This document shows positions 39,147 through 47,967 of a DNA stretch of 56,393 nt, piece after piece (within the stretch, counting starts at the first letter, position 1; each line of letters starts with the position of its first letter). Made by a program: the position numbers and the translations under genes. The DNA is from Hyphomicrobiales bacterium (GTDB taxonomy: Bacteria; Pseudomonadota; Alphaproteobacteria; Rhizobiales; Rhizobiaceae), in the NCBI GenBank assembly GCA_900465675.1, contig UBJR01000029.1:1-56393 (forward strand), read 5' to 3'. Under the pieces are notes generated by a model, which was given only the letters and a program-made list of their open reading frames with translations, searched no databases and was not told the origin of the DNA.

Positions 39147-40694
39147 TCAGTAACCTTGGAGAGCCGCTAAAAACCGGGCGGCGGTTTCCACGATGTCGCG
39201 GCGCACGGCGCCGTCCATCCGGTCCCAGGTCGCATACTGTCTCGCGAGACGCCTATTGCCCGCCAGCAATCTACGGTTGCGCGAGAGAAAGTCCCAGTAG
39301 AGGTGATTGAACGGACAGGCGGCAGGCCCCGTCCGCTCTTTGACATTGAAGCCGCAGCCGTCGCAGTAGTCCGACATTCTTGAAATGTAATTTCCGGAGG
39401 CGGCGTACGGCTTCGTGCCTACAATGCCGCCGTCGGCAAACTGGCTCATTCCTATGACGTTGGGCATCTCGACCCATTCATAGGCGTCTGCATAGACCTC
39501 GAGATACCATTGATGCACCTGCTTCGGATCGATACCGGCGATCAGCGCGAAGTTGCCAGTGACCATCAGACGCTGGATGTGATGCGCGTAAGCGTTCGAC
39601 CTGGTTTCCCCGACGACCGTCGCGACGCAATTCATATCTGTCATCCCCGTCCAGTAGAAGTCGGGAAGCGGTCGTGTATTGCCAAAGAAGTTGGCATCGC
39701 CGTATCCGGGCATCTTCAACCAATAGATTCCGCGCATATATTCGCGCCAACCTATGATCTGTCTGATGAAACCCTCCACCGCGTTCAGCGGCGCGTTGCC
39801 CTCAAAGTATGCCCTTTCTGCCCGTCGGCAAACGTCAAGCGGGTCGACCAGCCCCACATTGATGTAGAAGGACAGGAGCGAGTGATTGAGAACCGGATCT
39901 CCTGACAGCATAGCGTCCTGGGTCGCACCAAATTTTGAAAGGTGGACGTCTACGAAATCGTCCGCAATGCGTGACGCGTCTTCAGAGCTAACCGCAAAGC
40001 GGAAGTCGCGCAGTTCGCCAAAATTATCGGGAAAGAGCTTGCCGACGAGCTCGATGACCTCGCAAGTTATTGCGTCATTTTCAATCGCACGGCGTTCTGC
40101 GCGAAACATGTCCGGGCGCGCGGGCTTTCTGTTTTCTGCATCGAAGTTCCAGCGTCCTCCGACAGGCTGGTCCCCATTCATCAATAGTCCAGTCTTGCGC
40201 CGCATCTCGCGGTAGAAGAACTCCATGACGAGGTCCTCGCGCCCTGCAGCCCAGTCGGCGAATTCCGATCGACTGCATATAAACCTGCTATCATCGATCA
40301 CCTCGATTGGCGCTTCGACAGAGGATTGCGATCGGCTGACCATTTCCAGCACGCGCCATTCGCCAGGCTCGGTCAGTCGAACTCTTGTCGGAGAGAGGTC
40401 TGCTATCGCCCGTCGGAGCTCGCCGTCAAATGACCCCGTGTTGCGCGGATCGTCGATCGTGACGTATCGAACGCGGAAACCCTTGTTTTGCAGTTCCTGA
40501 GCGAAGTGCCGCATTGCACTGAAAATGAATGCTATCTTCTTCTTGTGATGGCGTACGTATGTTGCCTCGTCCATCACCTCGCACATGAGGATCACATCAG
40601 TGTCCGGATCAAACACTTCCAGGCTGGAGATCGAGTGAGACAGCTGGTCGCCGAGAATGAAGACCATCGTGTCGACAGAGGGAGCTTCTCCCAT
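39147..40694 (-). CDS. phrB: FeS-type bacterial cryptochrome/(6-4) photolyase (PhrB/CryB class)
   Basis: 515 residues. N-terminal Rossmann-like antenna domain (FILGDQLSHSISSLEVF) and a C-terminal helical FAD domain (FIRQIIGWREYMRGIYWLKM, TRSNAYAHHIQRLMVTGNFA, LEVYADAYEWVEMPNVIGMS). Four cysteines, Cys356, Cys444, Cys447 (DYCDGCGFN) and Cys460 (AACPFNH), have exactly the spacing of the [4Fe-4S] ligands of Agrobacterium PhrB (350, 438, 441, 454). Members repair (6-4) photoproducts or regulate light responses. The antenna in this class is a lumazine. It is five bases behind folE, so co-translated. Confidence 0.96.
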   Translation of the reverse strand: MGEAPSVDTMVFILGDQLSHSISSLEVFDPDTDVILMCEVMDEATYVRHHKKKIAFIFSAMRHFAQELQNKGFRVRYVTIDDPRNTGSFDGELRRAIADLSPTRVRLTEPGEWRVLEMVSRSQSSVEAPIEVIDDSRFICSRSEFADWAAGREDLVMEFFYREMRRKTGLLMNGDQPVGGRWNFDAENRKPARPDMFRAERRAIENDAITCEVIELVGKLFPDNFGELRDFRFAVSSEDASRIADDFVDVHLSKFGATQDAMLSGDPVLNHSLLSFYINVGLVDPLDVCRRAERAYFEGNAPLNAVEGFIRQIIGWREYMRGIYWLKMPGYGDANFFGNTRPLPDFYWTGMTDMNCVATVVGETRSNAYAHHIQRLMVTGNFALIAGIDPKQVHQWYLEVYADAYEWVEMPNVIGMSQFADGGIVGTKPYAASGNYISRMSDYCDGCGFNVKERTGPAACPFNHLYWDFLSRNRRLLAGNRRLARQYATWDRMDGAVRRDIVETAARFLAALQGY

Positions 40695-40698
40695 GGCG

Positions 40699-41307
40699 CT
40701 AGCCCCTCAGGTCACTGAAAAAGCGCGCCTGGAGTGATGTGTCCGTTCGCAAAACTCCCCTGAACGTTGTTGTAAGAGTCTTCGATCCGCTTTTTGCGAT
40801 GCCGCGCATCGACATGCACATGTGCTCAGCCTCGACAAAGACGGCGACACCCTGCGGCTGCAGCCGCTCTTGCGGCGCGTCCGCGATCTGACTGGTCATG
40901 CGTTCCTGGATCTGCAGGCGCCGGGCATACAGCTCGACAAGGCGGGCAATTTTGGAAAGACCGACGACACAGTTGCTTGGCACATATGCCACATGCGCGA
41001 CGCCGCGGAATGGCAGCATGTGATGCTCGCAAAGCGAGTAGAACGGAATATCACGCATGAGCACGGCATCGCTGTAACCACCGACCTCTTCGAATGTCGT
41101 ACTGGGGAAACTGCCTGGCTGTTCCCGGTACCCGGCGAAGAGTTCCCGGTACGCTCGTGCAACACGCGCAGGGGTGTCGTGAAGGCCTTCCCTTTTGTGG
41201 TCGTCGCCTGCCCATGCGAGAAGGATTCGGACCGCATTTTGAGCGTCGTCCACAATCTGAAGATGTGCGTCCTGCCCGGGTGCCATCTCGATCTGATCCA
41301 TTTTCAT
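40699..41307 (-). CDS. folE: GTP cyclohydrolase I
   Basis: 202 residues. The enzyme turns GTP into 7,8-dihydroneopterin triphosphate, entry to folate and pterins. Zinc ligands Cys93, His96 (SLCEHHMLPF) and Cys164 (EHMCMSMRG) have the E. coli spacing (110, 113, 181). Further family segments are GLSKIARLVELYARR and PQGVAVFVEA. AAGGAG precedes the ATG. It is first gene of the leftward photolyase operon and likely a second copy dedicated to light or oxidative stress. A promoter of the RpoE/ChrR type lies just upstream (41324-41352). Confidence 0.96.
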   Translation of the reverse strand: MKMDQIEMAPGQDAHLQIVDDAQNAVRILLAWAGDDHKREGLHDTPARVARAYRELFAGYREQPGSFPSTTFEEVGGYSDAVLMRDIPFYSLCEHHMLPFRGVAHVAYVPSNCVVGLSKIARLVELYARRLQIQERMTSQIADAPQERLQPQGVAVFVEAEHMCMSMRGIAKSGSKTLTTTFRGVLRTDTSLQARFFSDLRG

Positions 41308-41323
41308 ATCTCCTTACGCCCGC

Positions 41324-41352
41324 TGCTACGCGAAGAACTGCCAGTTGGATCG
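41324..41352 (-). promoter_or_regulatory. Candidate RpoE/ChrR-type (ECF11) promoter for folE operon
   Basis: On the minus strand: CGATCC, 18 bases, TAGCA, close to the TGATCC-N18-TAAGA pattern known for this sigma-factor group. It ends 17 bases before the folE start. Confidence 0.55.
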
Positions 41353-41374
41353 ACCGGAGAGTCCGAGATTTTAT

Positions 41375-41402
41375 TGATCCAATGGAGATTGGCGCCGTAA
41401 CA
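41375..41402 (+). promoter_or_regulatory. Candidate autoregulated ECF sigma promoter
   Basis: TGATCC, 17 bases, TAACA. It matches the RpoE/ChrR-group pattern with one base less spacing. It would produce a leader of about 80 bases before the sigma gene. Confidence 0.55.
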
Positions 41403-41486
41403 ACCGCAAAAAACGTCCAGAGAGTGGCGACCATGCTTGCAGTAGCGGTTAGGAAGCAATTGCCTCGCGTGCATGCGGGGAATCAG

Positions 41487-42059
41487 ATGATGGAAAAGGC
41501 GAGGCCTAAAACAGTTCAGATTAGGATGACAAGACTAATGGCCGCCGTCGCAGAGTTGCGCGACGCGGACGCCTTCGAGGAAATCTACGCTTACATTTTC
41601 CCGCGGCTCAGATCGCACATGAGGAAAATGACGAGAGATCCAACGATGGCTGACGAACTGTCGCAGGAGGTGATGCTGTTGGTCTGGCGTAAGGCCTACC
41701 AGTACGATCCCAATCGGGCGCAGGTCTCAACATGGATTTTCAGGATTGCTCGAAATCTTTACATCGACTCACTGCGCCGACGCATGCCAGAGTTTGACGA
41801 AAATGATCCGGCATTTGTTCGGGAAGCGGACCTCCCTGCAGATCGTCTGCTGGTCAATGCGCAGGACGCAGCGGCACTGACACGCGCTCTTGGTGAGTTG
41901 AAGGAAGAGCATCTCGAAGTCTTGCGTCTGTCATATTTCGAGGAAATGCCACATTCGGCGATAGCCTCTGCACTAGGGATCCCGTTGGGGACAGTTAAGT
42001 CAAGAATTCGAATGGCCTGTGAGAAATTAAGATGGGTATTGCAGCATACAACCCGATGA
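41487..42059 (+). CDS. ECF sigma factor of the RpoE/ChrR (singlet-oxygen) group
   Basis: 190 residues from ATGATG at 41487 (GGGGAA upstream). Region 2: FEEIYAYIFPRLRSHMRKM, then DELSQEVMLLVWRKAYQYDP and VSTWIFRIARNLYIDSLRRR. Region 4: LKEEHLEVLRLSYFEEMPHS, then ALGIPLGTVKSRI. The sequence around FDENDP and the ChrR gene overlapping its stop (ATGA) place it in the group controlling singlet-oxygen defence in Rhodobacter. Candidate promoters of that type stand before itself and before the divergent folE-photolyase genes. Confidence 0.94.
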   Translation: MMEKARPKTVQIRMTRLMAAVAELRDADAFEEIYAYIFPRLRSHMRKMTRDPTMADELSQEVMLLVWRKAYQYDPNRAQVSTWIFRIARNLYIDSLRRRMPEFDENDPAFVREADLPADRLLVNAQDAAALTRALGELKEEHLEVLRLSYFEEMPHSAIASALGIPLGTVKSRIRMACEKLRWVLQHTTR

Positions 42060-42718
42060 TCCGACATCATATCGACGATGAGATGCTGATGCGATATGCA
42101 GCTGGCAAGCTTAGCGAAGGGTGGAGCGTCGCCGTCGCGACCCATCTCGCTTTGTGCCCTTCATGCCGTAACAGTCTGGGCGTCTATGAAGCGATAGGCG
42201 GCCATTTTCTGGAAAGCGAGAAGCCGGACAGCGATGTCGAGGTGGCGCCGAGTTGGGACCAGCTGAAAGCGCGGATTGATGCCGGAGAAAGCGATAAGGT
42301 CATCCCGTTCAGGCAGTCTGCTGGTGCTGGAGATACCCTGTTACCGGAACCACTCAGATCCTATGTCGATCACGCGGGTGGACTAGTGTGGCGTCGGCTT
42401 GGAGCTGGTGGTGCAGCCCAGATGATCGTTGCTACGGGAGACGAGACGACGACCATGCGGCTGTTGCGAATTCCGAAGGGACAACCTGTGCCAGAGCACA
42501 CACACACGGGTGTGGAGCTTACGCTAGTGCTTGCTGGTTCGTTCTCCGACGAGATTTCCACATTCCGCCGTGGAGACGTCGAGATGGCGGACACGGAAAT
42601 TCTTCACACACCCCGCGCCGGGGATGATGAGAATTGTATTTGTCTCGCTGTCACAGATGCGCCGCTGAGATTTTCCAGCAAGCTTATGCGGTTTCTCCAG
42701 CCTTTGTTGAAAATCTGA
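42056..42718 (+). CDS. chrR: ChrR-type zinc anti-sigma factor with cupin domain
   Basis: 220 residues. Start chosen at 42056 (overlapping the sigma stop), because the protein then begins IRHHIDDEM as ChrR does. The anti-sigma domain has the zinc ligands His5, His30, Cys34 and Cys37 (HLALCPSC). The cupin domain has His148, His150, Glu154 (PEHTHTGVELTLVL) and His184 (ILHTP), with the same relative spacing as Rhodobacter ChrR. It binds and inhibits the sigma factor until singlet oxygen or organic peroxide triggers its loss. Confidence 0.95.
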   Translation: MIRHHIDDEMLMRYAAGKLSEGWSVAVATHLALCPSCRNSLGVYEAIGGHFLESEKPDSDVEVAPSWDQLKARIDAGESDKVIPFRQSAGAGDTLLPEPLRSYVDHAGGLVWRRLGAGGAAQMIVATGDETTTMRLLRIPKGQPVPEHTHTGVELTLVLAGSFSDEISTFRRGDVEMADTEILHTPRAGDDENCICLAVTDAPLRFSSKLMRFLQPLLKI

Positions 42719-44178
42719 CGGCGCGGAACAGTTACGGGCGGCCATCCGGTGACCAGCCCGTCGTGATCGAATATTGGCTGGTAGATCAGGTTCATGAACC
42801 GCTGGTCCGGTTTCTCGCCCTCACGCTGTAGCAAGACCGGGAGATAACGGCCGATGTACGGCCTCCCTGTCTTGTAAACACCGTCTAGTAATTCGAAAAA
42901 GCCTTGACCGGCAACTTCCGGCAAGGCGTCTCTCACCTTTAAGCCCACGAGCGGTCTGTGTCCTACGAGTTGTAGGTAGGCATCGTTGGCGAGCTCGAAT
43001 ACGTGATCAGGGCCGCTCAAAATACACATGAAGCTCGGGGCTTGCTGAAACAAACCGCGCATGCGATCCCGTTCAGTGGTGCGAAGTTCGACTTCCGAGG
43101 CAAGCTGGCGGTTCAGCTGTTCAAGGGCAGCGGCCGCCCTTTCCCGCATTTCTGCCGCTTCGGCCAAAGCCGCCGCCCGCCGCCGCTCTGTTTCGAAAGC
43201 TTCCGCACTCGCCAAGCGAGACGTTATCTGGCCGGCGATCAATTTCAAGAAGTCGAGATATTCGTCGGTTGCAATTCGATGCGGATTAAGTCCGCTGATC
43301 AGGATCCCCTTTGGACCGTTGTTGCCCTGTCCGATCAGCGGCAGGACCATGGCCTGAGACGGCGGCTTGTGCCATGGTCCAGAGGGGACATTGCTGATCG
43401 CCGAAAGGTCCACCATCTCGGCGACCTGTTTCGTCCAGGCTTGCTCAGGGTTCCAGATGTCACTGCCGCGATTTATACACGCGGGCAAAAGACCGTCGCC
43501 GTCGGTCGTGCCACAAACCCATTGCCGTATCGCATTTCCATCTGCGTCGAAAATATAAAGCGCGCTGAAAGGGAGGTCACGCAGGTTCTCCGATAGGGTG
43601 CAATGCGAGGCCGTGAAGACCTCATCTTGCGTGTTCGCAGCCGCAAGCCCGGAAGCGAGTGCACGCATTGTCGACATACGACGTTCGCTGATAACCCTCT
43701 CGGTCTCTTCCGTAACAGCGCAAAAGACGCCCTCCACCTTGCCGCTATCGCCAATGAGCGGACTGTAGGAGAATGTGTGGTAGGTCTCCTCGGTGTAGCC
43801 GTTGCGCTCCAGCAGGAGAGGAAGCGCCTTGTCCCATGTTGACTGGCCGTCCTTGTAAACTGTGTCGAGGCGTCCTTCGATATCGTTCCAGATTTCCGAC
43901 CAGAGGATCTTTGTCGGGACGGCGAGTGCATTCGGATGCTTGTTCCCAAGTGTCGGCCGGTAGGCATCGTTGTAGAAGAATGCGATGTCTGGCCCCCATC
44001 CGAGCCACATTTCAAACTTGGATGTCAGCAGGAGCCGTATGGCGACCTTGAGCGCTTCCGGCCATTTGTCCGGCAGGCCGAGTGAGCTGCTCGCCCAGTC
44101 GTGACGACGCATCATCTGGGCCATCTCGCCGTTGCCAACGAAAATATCGTGCAATTGATTGGAGGCTTGTACGTTCAT
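42604..44178 (-). pseudogene. PAS-GAF-PAS sensor gene lacking its kinase part, cut at chrR
   Basis: From the ATG at 44178 the protein reads as a sensor kinase N-terminus. It has the PAS-type module with LGLPDKWPEALKVAI, WLGWGPDIAFFYNDAY and GNKHPNALAV, a GAF domain (about 190-330), a coiled coil, and a second PAS (FMCILSGPDHVFELANDAYL). Right after the last PAS strand (IYQPIFDHDGLVTG, about 42750) homology stops. The frame continues as antisense of chrR to 42604. The histidine-kinase core expected here is absent. Recombination bringing in the sigma/chrR genes, or a deletion, has removed the 3' half. The shortened protein might still act as a sensor without catalytic domain. Confidence 0.72.
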
Positions 44179-44286
44179 AGCATTTCCATCGCAGGGTCGC
44201 AGACGCCACTTAGGCTATTGATAACACTTGTCCAGCCCGCTAGTTCTGGATCGGGGCGAGTTTTTGCATCTGGTGGAAAATTTACG

Positions 44287-45288
44287 ATGAGCCAAGCGAA
44301 ATCACAGCCAGATTGGAGCGCCGACGAGCTTAGGCGCGCTGTCAAGTCTGCCGGCGTGGCGCTGTGGACCTGGATTGTCGATGACGACGCATTCTTCATG
44401 GACGCGAAGGCATACGAGCTGTGGGATATCCCTGTCGAGGAAGACCTGACCTTCGAGCATCTATCCGCTAAGGTGCATCCTGCGGATCGGGACCGGGTAA
44501 GGGCGGCGTTCGTCGCGACCCGAGCCATTGATGGTGCCTTCGAGATCGATTTCCGTATCCTGACCGGTGGATCGGATGTCAGGTGGATTTCCGCGCGAGG
44601 CCAGGGCAATGAAGGGGATGCAGCGACCAACAAGATGACCGGAATTTTCCTCGACGTGACAGGCCGCAAACAGGCGGAGGAAGGTCACGAACTGCTCGCT
44701 GGAGAGATGAGCCATCGCGTCAAAAACCTGTTGGCGCTGGCGGCAGGTCTTACAAACATCACGTCCCGCTCGACGGAAACGAAGGAGGAAATGGTTCTGC
44801 AGTTGATGCAGCGCCTGACGGCACTCGGCCGGGCCCATGAACTCGTGCGCCCGCTAGCGGACGGGCAGGGGAGCGCCGCCTTGCTGGGCGATCTGTTCAC
44901 TGTGCTGCTCGCGCCTTATGACGACGTAGGTGCCTTTGCCGGTCGCATCCGCGTGGCGGTGCCGCGTATGGGGTTGGGGGAAAGGGCGGCGACAAGCCTC
45001 GCCCTCGTCATCCATGAACTGGCGACAAATTCGCTGAAGTACGGCGCATTGTCGAATGACACGGGGTTGCTCGATATCTCCGGGACGCTGAGTGAGGAAG
45101 ATCTCGAGATCGTCTGGAGCGAGCATCGGGAGAGTGGGGTCAACACTGGTTCGACCACAGAAGGATATGGCAGCAAGCTTTTACAGCGCACCATCTCTGG
45201 ACAGCTGGGCGGTGCGATCGACTACGAATGGGTTGAACACGGTTTGGTGGTGACGTTGCGCCTCAAGGCAAGCCGACTTGCCGGGTGA
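44287..45288 (+). CDS. PAS-HWE sensor histidine kinase
   Basis: 333 residues. PAS_3-type domain at about 15-125 (GVALWTWIVDDDAFFMDAKA, VHPADRDRVRAAF). The HWE core has ELLAGEMSHRVKNLLALAAG (phospho-acceptor His), N-box HELATNSLKYGALS, the Trp-x-Glu segment IVWSEH and EGYGSKLLQRTISGQLGG. Soluble, no membrane helix. Start at 44287 after GGTGGA; the longer upstream frame overlaps the divergent sensor gene. The target receiver is not adjacent; PhyR of the general stress response is the usual partner of such kinases. Confidence 0.92.
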   Translation: MSQAKSQPDWSADELRRAVKSAGVALWTWIVDDDAFFMDAKAYELWDIPVEEDLTFEHLSAKVHPADRDRVRAAFVATRAIDGAFEIDFRILTGGSDVRWISARGQGNEGDAATNKMTGIFLDVTGRKQAEEGHELLAGEMSHRVKNLLALAAGLTNITSRSTETKEEMVLQLMQRLTALGRAHELVRPLADGQGSAALLGDLFTVLLAPYDDVGAFAGRIRVAVPRMGLGERAATSLALVIHELATNSLKYGALSNDTGLLDISGTLSEEDLEIVWSEHRESGVNTGSTTEGYGSKLLQRTISGQLGGAIDYEWVEHGLVVTLRLKASRLAG

Positions 45289-45305
45289 GTTCGCCTGCCC
45301 AGAAA

Positions 45306-46481
45306 CTACCTGCCGATGGCCGATAGCGGAATTTCGAGGGCGACCAACAAACCATCGCTCGCGAAATCTCGCGTGATCGTTCCCATGAGCTGCGCTTCCA
45401 CGGTCCGGGCCACCATTCTGGTCCCGAAACCTTTCCTCGACGGGTTTTGCGTGATCGGTGGCCCGCCGATTTCCCGCCAAGTGATCTTTAACGTGTCACC
45501 TAAGCTGTTACATTCCAAATGGATGTAGCCATCGCCAGTCGATAGTGCGCCATACTTGGCTGCATTAGTTGCAAGTTCGTGGATTACCAATGCGAGGGCA
45601 GCCGCGGTCTTCTCGCCGACGGTGATGCTCTGGCAAGAGACGATAGCCTGCTTTTCATCTCGTTTGAAAGGCGCTAGCAAGGCTTCCATCAAGCCCGCGA
45701 GACCGCATGCAACACCGGTCCCATCAGGCCTCGAATCGATGATGAAATCGTTGGCTCTGCTCAGCGCCTGTATCCGTCCAGTGACGCTGCGCACAAATCC
45801 ATCTAGATTGCTCTCGGTCCTCGACGAGACGAGGAGCAGGCTGGATATGACCGAGAAGATATTCTTGATACGATGCGCCAACTCGCCCTGGATCAGAAGA
45901 CGCTGCTCATCGAACTGCGCCAGTCTTGCGACGCGTTCTCGCAGGGAAATTTGCTCTTCCACCAGTTTGGCAAAATCAGCGAGTATCTCTTGCTCACGAG
46001 CCGTCCATTTGTGCGGCTCGGCATCAATGGCGCAAAGCGAACCCAGGACATGACCATCTTGGTCCAGAAGCGGGATGCCAAGGTACGCGCGCACGTTCAG
46101 ATCCGGAATAGCAAGATTGTCGCAAACAAGAGGGTCGAGTGTTGAATCTTCGATAACGAGGGGAGCAGCTCTTGCAACGACATGCTGGCAAAACGAATGT
46201 GTCAGAGGTGTTTCTCGATCGGTCTTCCAGGGTTCAGGAAGACCAAACGAACTCTTGAAGAACTGCCTCTTTGTGTCGACCAATGAAACGAGCGCCACCG
46301 GGACCGACAAGGTCGCAGCAACGAGCCGTGTCAAGCGATCGAAGCGTTCCTCTGGCCCACTGTCCATCAATTCGGTCTGATAGAGCGCGTTAAGTCGGTC
46401 TGGTCCGATGTCCAACGAGGTTGGGACGGTATCGTGGTTTGACAGGGTGTCGTGAGTTCGGGTCAAGTCGCATCCTTGCAT
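45306..46481 (-). CDS. GAF-HWE sensor histidine kinase
   Basis: 391 residues. GAF domain at about 45-190 (FDRLTRLVAATLSVPVALVS, then THSFCQHVVA and VRAYLGIPLLDQDGHVLGSL). The HWE core contains LIQGELAHRIKNIFSVISSL, N-box HELATNAAKYGALS, ITWREIGGP and RKGFGTRMVARTVEAQLMG. Soluble. It converges on the PAS-HWE kinase gene with only 17 bases between the stops. GAF could bind a small molecule or chromophore; the Cys in the FCQHV stretch is common in this group and does not prove a bilin site. Confidence 0.93.
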   Translation of the reverse strand: MQGCDLTRTHDTLSNHDTVPTSLDIGPDRLNALYQTELMDSGPEERFDRLTRLVAATLSVPVALVSLVDTKRQFFKSSFGLPEPWKTDRETPLTHSFCQHVVARAAPLVIEDSTLDPLVCDNLAIPDLNVRAYLGIPLLDQDGHVLGSLCAIDAEPHKWTAREQEILADFAKLVEEQISLRERVARLAQFDEQRLLIQGELAHRIKNIFSVISSLLLVSSRTESNLDGFVRSVTGRIQALSRANDFIIDSRPDGTGVACGLAGLMEALLAPFKRDEKQAIVSCQSITVGEKTAAALALVIHELATNAAKYGALSTGDGYIHLECNSLGDTLKITWREIGGPPITQNPSRKGFGTRMVARTVEAQLMGTITRDFASDGLLVALEIPLSAIGR

Positions 46482-46661
46482 CGTCGAAACCGATGGTCAC
46501 CGTATTGAAGACAGGTTCTTCAGTTCCTGTAGCCAACTAGACACCCCTCACGTCGGAAGCAAGTCAAAAGGCTGGAAACGAAGTCGGACAGCTTGGTAAA
46601 ATGCTGAATGGCGCCGATCGATTTCAAGCTGGCGCCATTCTCATAGCTTACTGATCTGAGT

Positions 46662-47564
46662 TTACCGGTGCTCGATTGCCGCACACAAAGTTGTTTTCTG
46701 AGTTCCTGCGGACCCGCCGATCCAGGCGGCCGCTGCGCCGAGCAGTAACGCAATGAATGCCAGTATCGCGCCGGCGGATACGACCGTGGCTGTCTTCTGC
46801 GCCGCTTCGCTCGCCTTCTGCTTTGCCGTGTCCACCGACTGCTTGTACTGCGCCTCATACTGCGCAATCTCGGTCTTTGCCTGATCGACAGGAATGCTCT
46901 GCGCCCGCGCTAGAGCCTCGGCAGCCCTATTACGCGCGTTGTCGGCTTTGGCATGGTCGCCTGAAACAACAGCCTGAACGGCGCTCACTGCCGCATCGCG
47001 CAGAGCCTGAGGATCGTTGCCGCCCGTTGTGGATCGGATCTGCTGCTCAATGTCCGCGAACGGGTTGCTTGCATTTGCAACAACCGGGGTAGCAGCGGTC
47101 ACGGCCGTCGTCGCAGTCTGTCCGACGCCGCCGATCAACGACCCAATCCCACTGAATGCGCCGCCGATAACAGCACCAACCGACGTGGTAAGAAGGTATA
47201 GTACAACAATTGTCGTGGCCGCCCACGTCGTCAGACCATGATACCCACCTGTAGATCTACTCGGGCGGCCGGAGAGCCGGCTAGACACATATCCACCCAC
47301 AAAGGATGCGAAGATTCCGGCTGCGACGAACCAGATTGCACTGACAATCGAAAATGTGCTCGCAGCCGGATTGTCAGAGGTTGTGGGGTCTATCACGGCG
47401 GCGCCGATCCCGACGCCCAGAAGGTTGAGAAGAAACTGCATCGCGAGTGCAAGAGCGATGCCGGCAAAAATAGCGCCCCACGAAATCTTGTTGAAATAGG
47501 CGCCATCAGCAGCGTCGGCATAAGGAATGACTTCGCGGTGGGACACACCAACGGGTTCGATCAT
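46662..47564 (-). CDS. PhnA-like four-helix membrane protein
   Basis: 300 residues. N-terminal cytoplasmic part, then helices at about 28-52 (ISWGAIFAGIALALAMQFLL), 75-95 and 112-140. A long coiled, Ala/Gln/Lys-rich segment (about 165-255) follows, with a last helix near 262-285. Rhizobial homologues are labelled PhnA-like without proven role and often sit with csbD and other stress genes, as here. Start ATG at 47564 with AGGA upstream; a GTG one codon earlier is possible. Confidence 0.8.
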   Translation of the reverse strand: MIEPVGVSHREVIPYADAADGAYFNKISWGAIFAGIALALAMQFLLNLLGVGIGAAVIDPTTSDNPAASTFSIVSAIWFVAAGIFASFVGGYVSSRLSGRPSRSTGGYHGLTTWAATTIVVLYLLTTSVGAVIGGAFSGIGSLIGGVGQTATTAVTAATPVVANASNPFADIEQQIRSTTGGNDPQALRDAAVSAVQAVVSGDHAKADNARNRAAEALARAQSIPVDQAKTEIAQYEAQYKQSVDTAKQKASEAAQKTATVVSAGAILAFIALLLGAAAAWIGGSAGTQKTTLCAAIEHR

Positions 47565-47592
47565 CACGATTTTCCTGTGCGGGAAGTGGGAG

Positions 47593-47617
47593 GGACACAG
47601 CCGTCACGGCTGTGTCC
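47593..47617. terminator. Strong hairpin between csbD and the membrane protein
   Basis: GGACACAGCCG, loop TCA, CGGCTGTGTCC: a perfect 11-bp stem. No T-run on the minus strand. It may attenuate read-through or protect the csbD message. Confidence 0.6.
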
Positions 47618-47628
47618 TCGTTGGGATG

Positions 47629-47844
47629 CTAGAGCTTCTTGTTGATGTAATCGGAAGCTGAATTGGCACCCTTCTTGGTTGCGTCCTTGGCGTCGCCCAT
47701 AGCCTGCTGGGCCTCACCCTTGATTTCCTGAACCTTACCTTCGGCTTGCAGCTTTTCGCTTCCGACGAGCTTGCCGACGCCCTGCTTGATGTTGCCGATG
47801 GCTTCATTTGCAAGACCTCATGCTTTATCACCTGTGCTGCTCAT
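47629..47844 (-). pseudogene. CsbD-family stress protein with in-frame TGA at codon 9
   Basis: A 72-codon frame whose translation after codon 9 is clearly CsbD: GLANEAIGNIKQGVGKLVGS, KLQAEGKVQEIKGEAQQAMG, then GDAKDATKKGAN. It starts SSTGDKA and is interrupted by TGA at 47818-47820. No in-frame ATG lies between that stop and the conserved region, so a functional product would need read-through or re-initiation at a non-ATG codon. The rest of the gene shows no other damage, which suggests a recent mutation, a sequencing error, or recoding. CsbD proteins are small general-stress proteins. Confidence 0.75.
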
Positions 47845-47881
47845 AACGTATTCCTTTCGCTTACGTTTTTCCGTTTGCTTA

Positions 47882-47906
47882 AATTCGCGATGGAACGTTT
47901 TGTTCC
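47882..47906 (-). promoter_or_regulatory. EcfG-type promoter candidate for csbD
   Basis: On the minus strand: GGAAC, then TT after 18 bases (AATT). Fits the loose rule. The first element is also part of a palindrome, GGAACGTTTTGTTCC (47892-47906). Confidence 0.45.
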
Positions 47907-47967
47907 AACGTAGGTTTGGAGGCGTTTATCTTTTGCATTGAACTGGCAGCGTATCGATCGGCCAGTA

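Noticed and set aside
42604..42750. C-terminal ~50 residues of the PAS-GAF-PAS frame as a genuine domain
   Set aside because: This stretch is the antisense of chrR and shows no homology to kinase or receiver parts; it is treated as read-through past a recombination joint.
47604..47831. A 75-codon minus-strand frame across the csbD region
   Set aside because: It is out of phase with the csbD homology and Ser/Arg-rich without pattern; the conserved CsbD reading lies in the other phase with the TGA.
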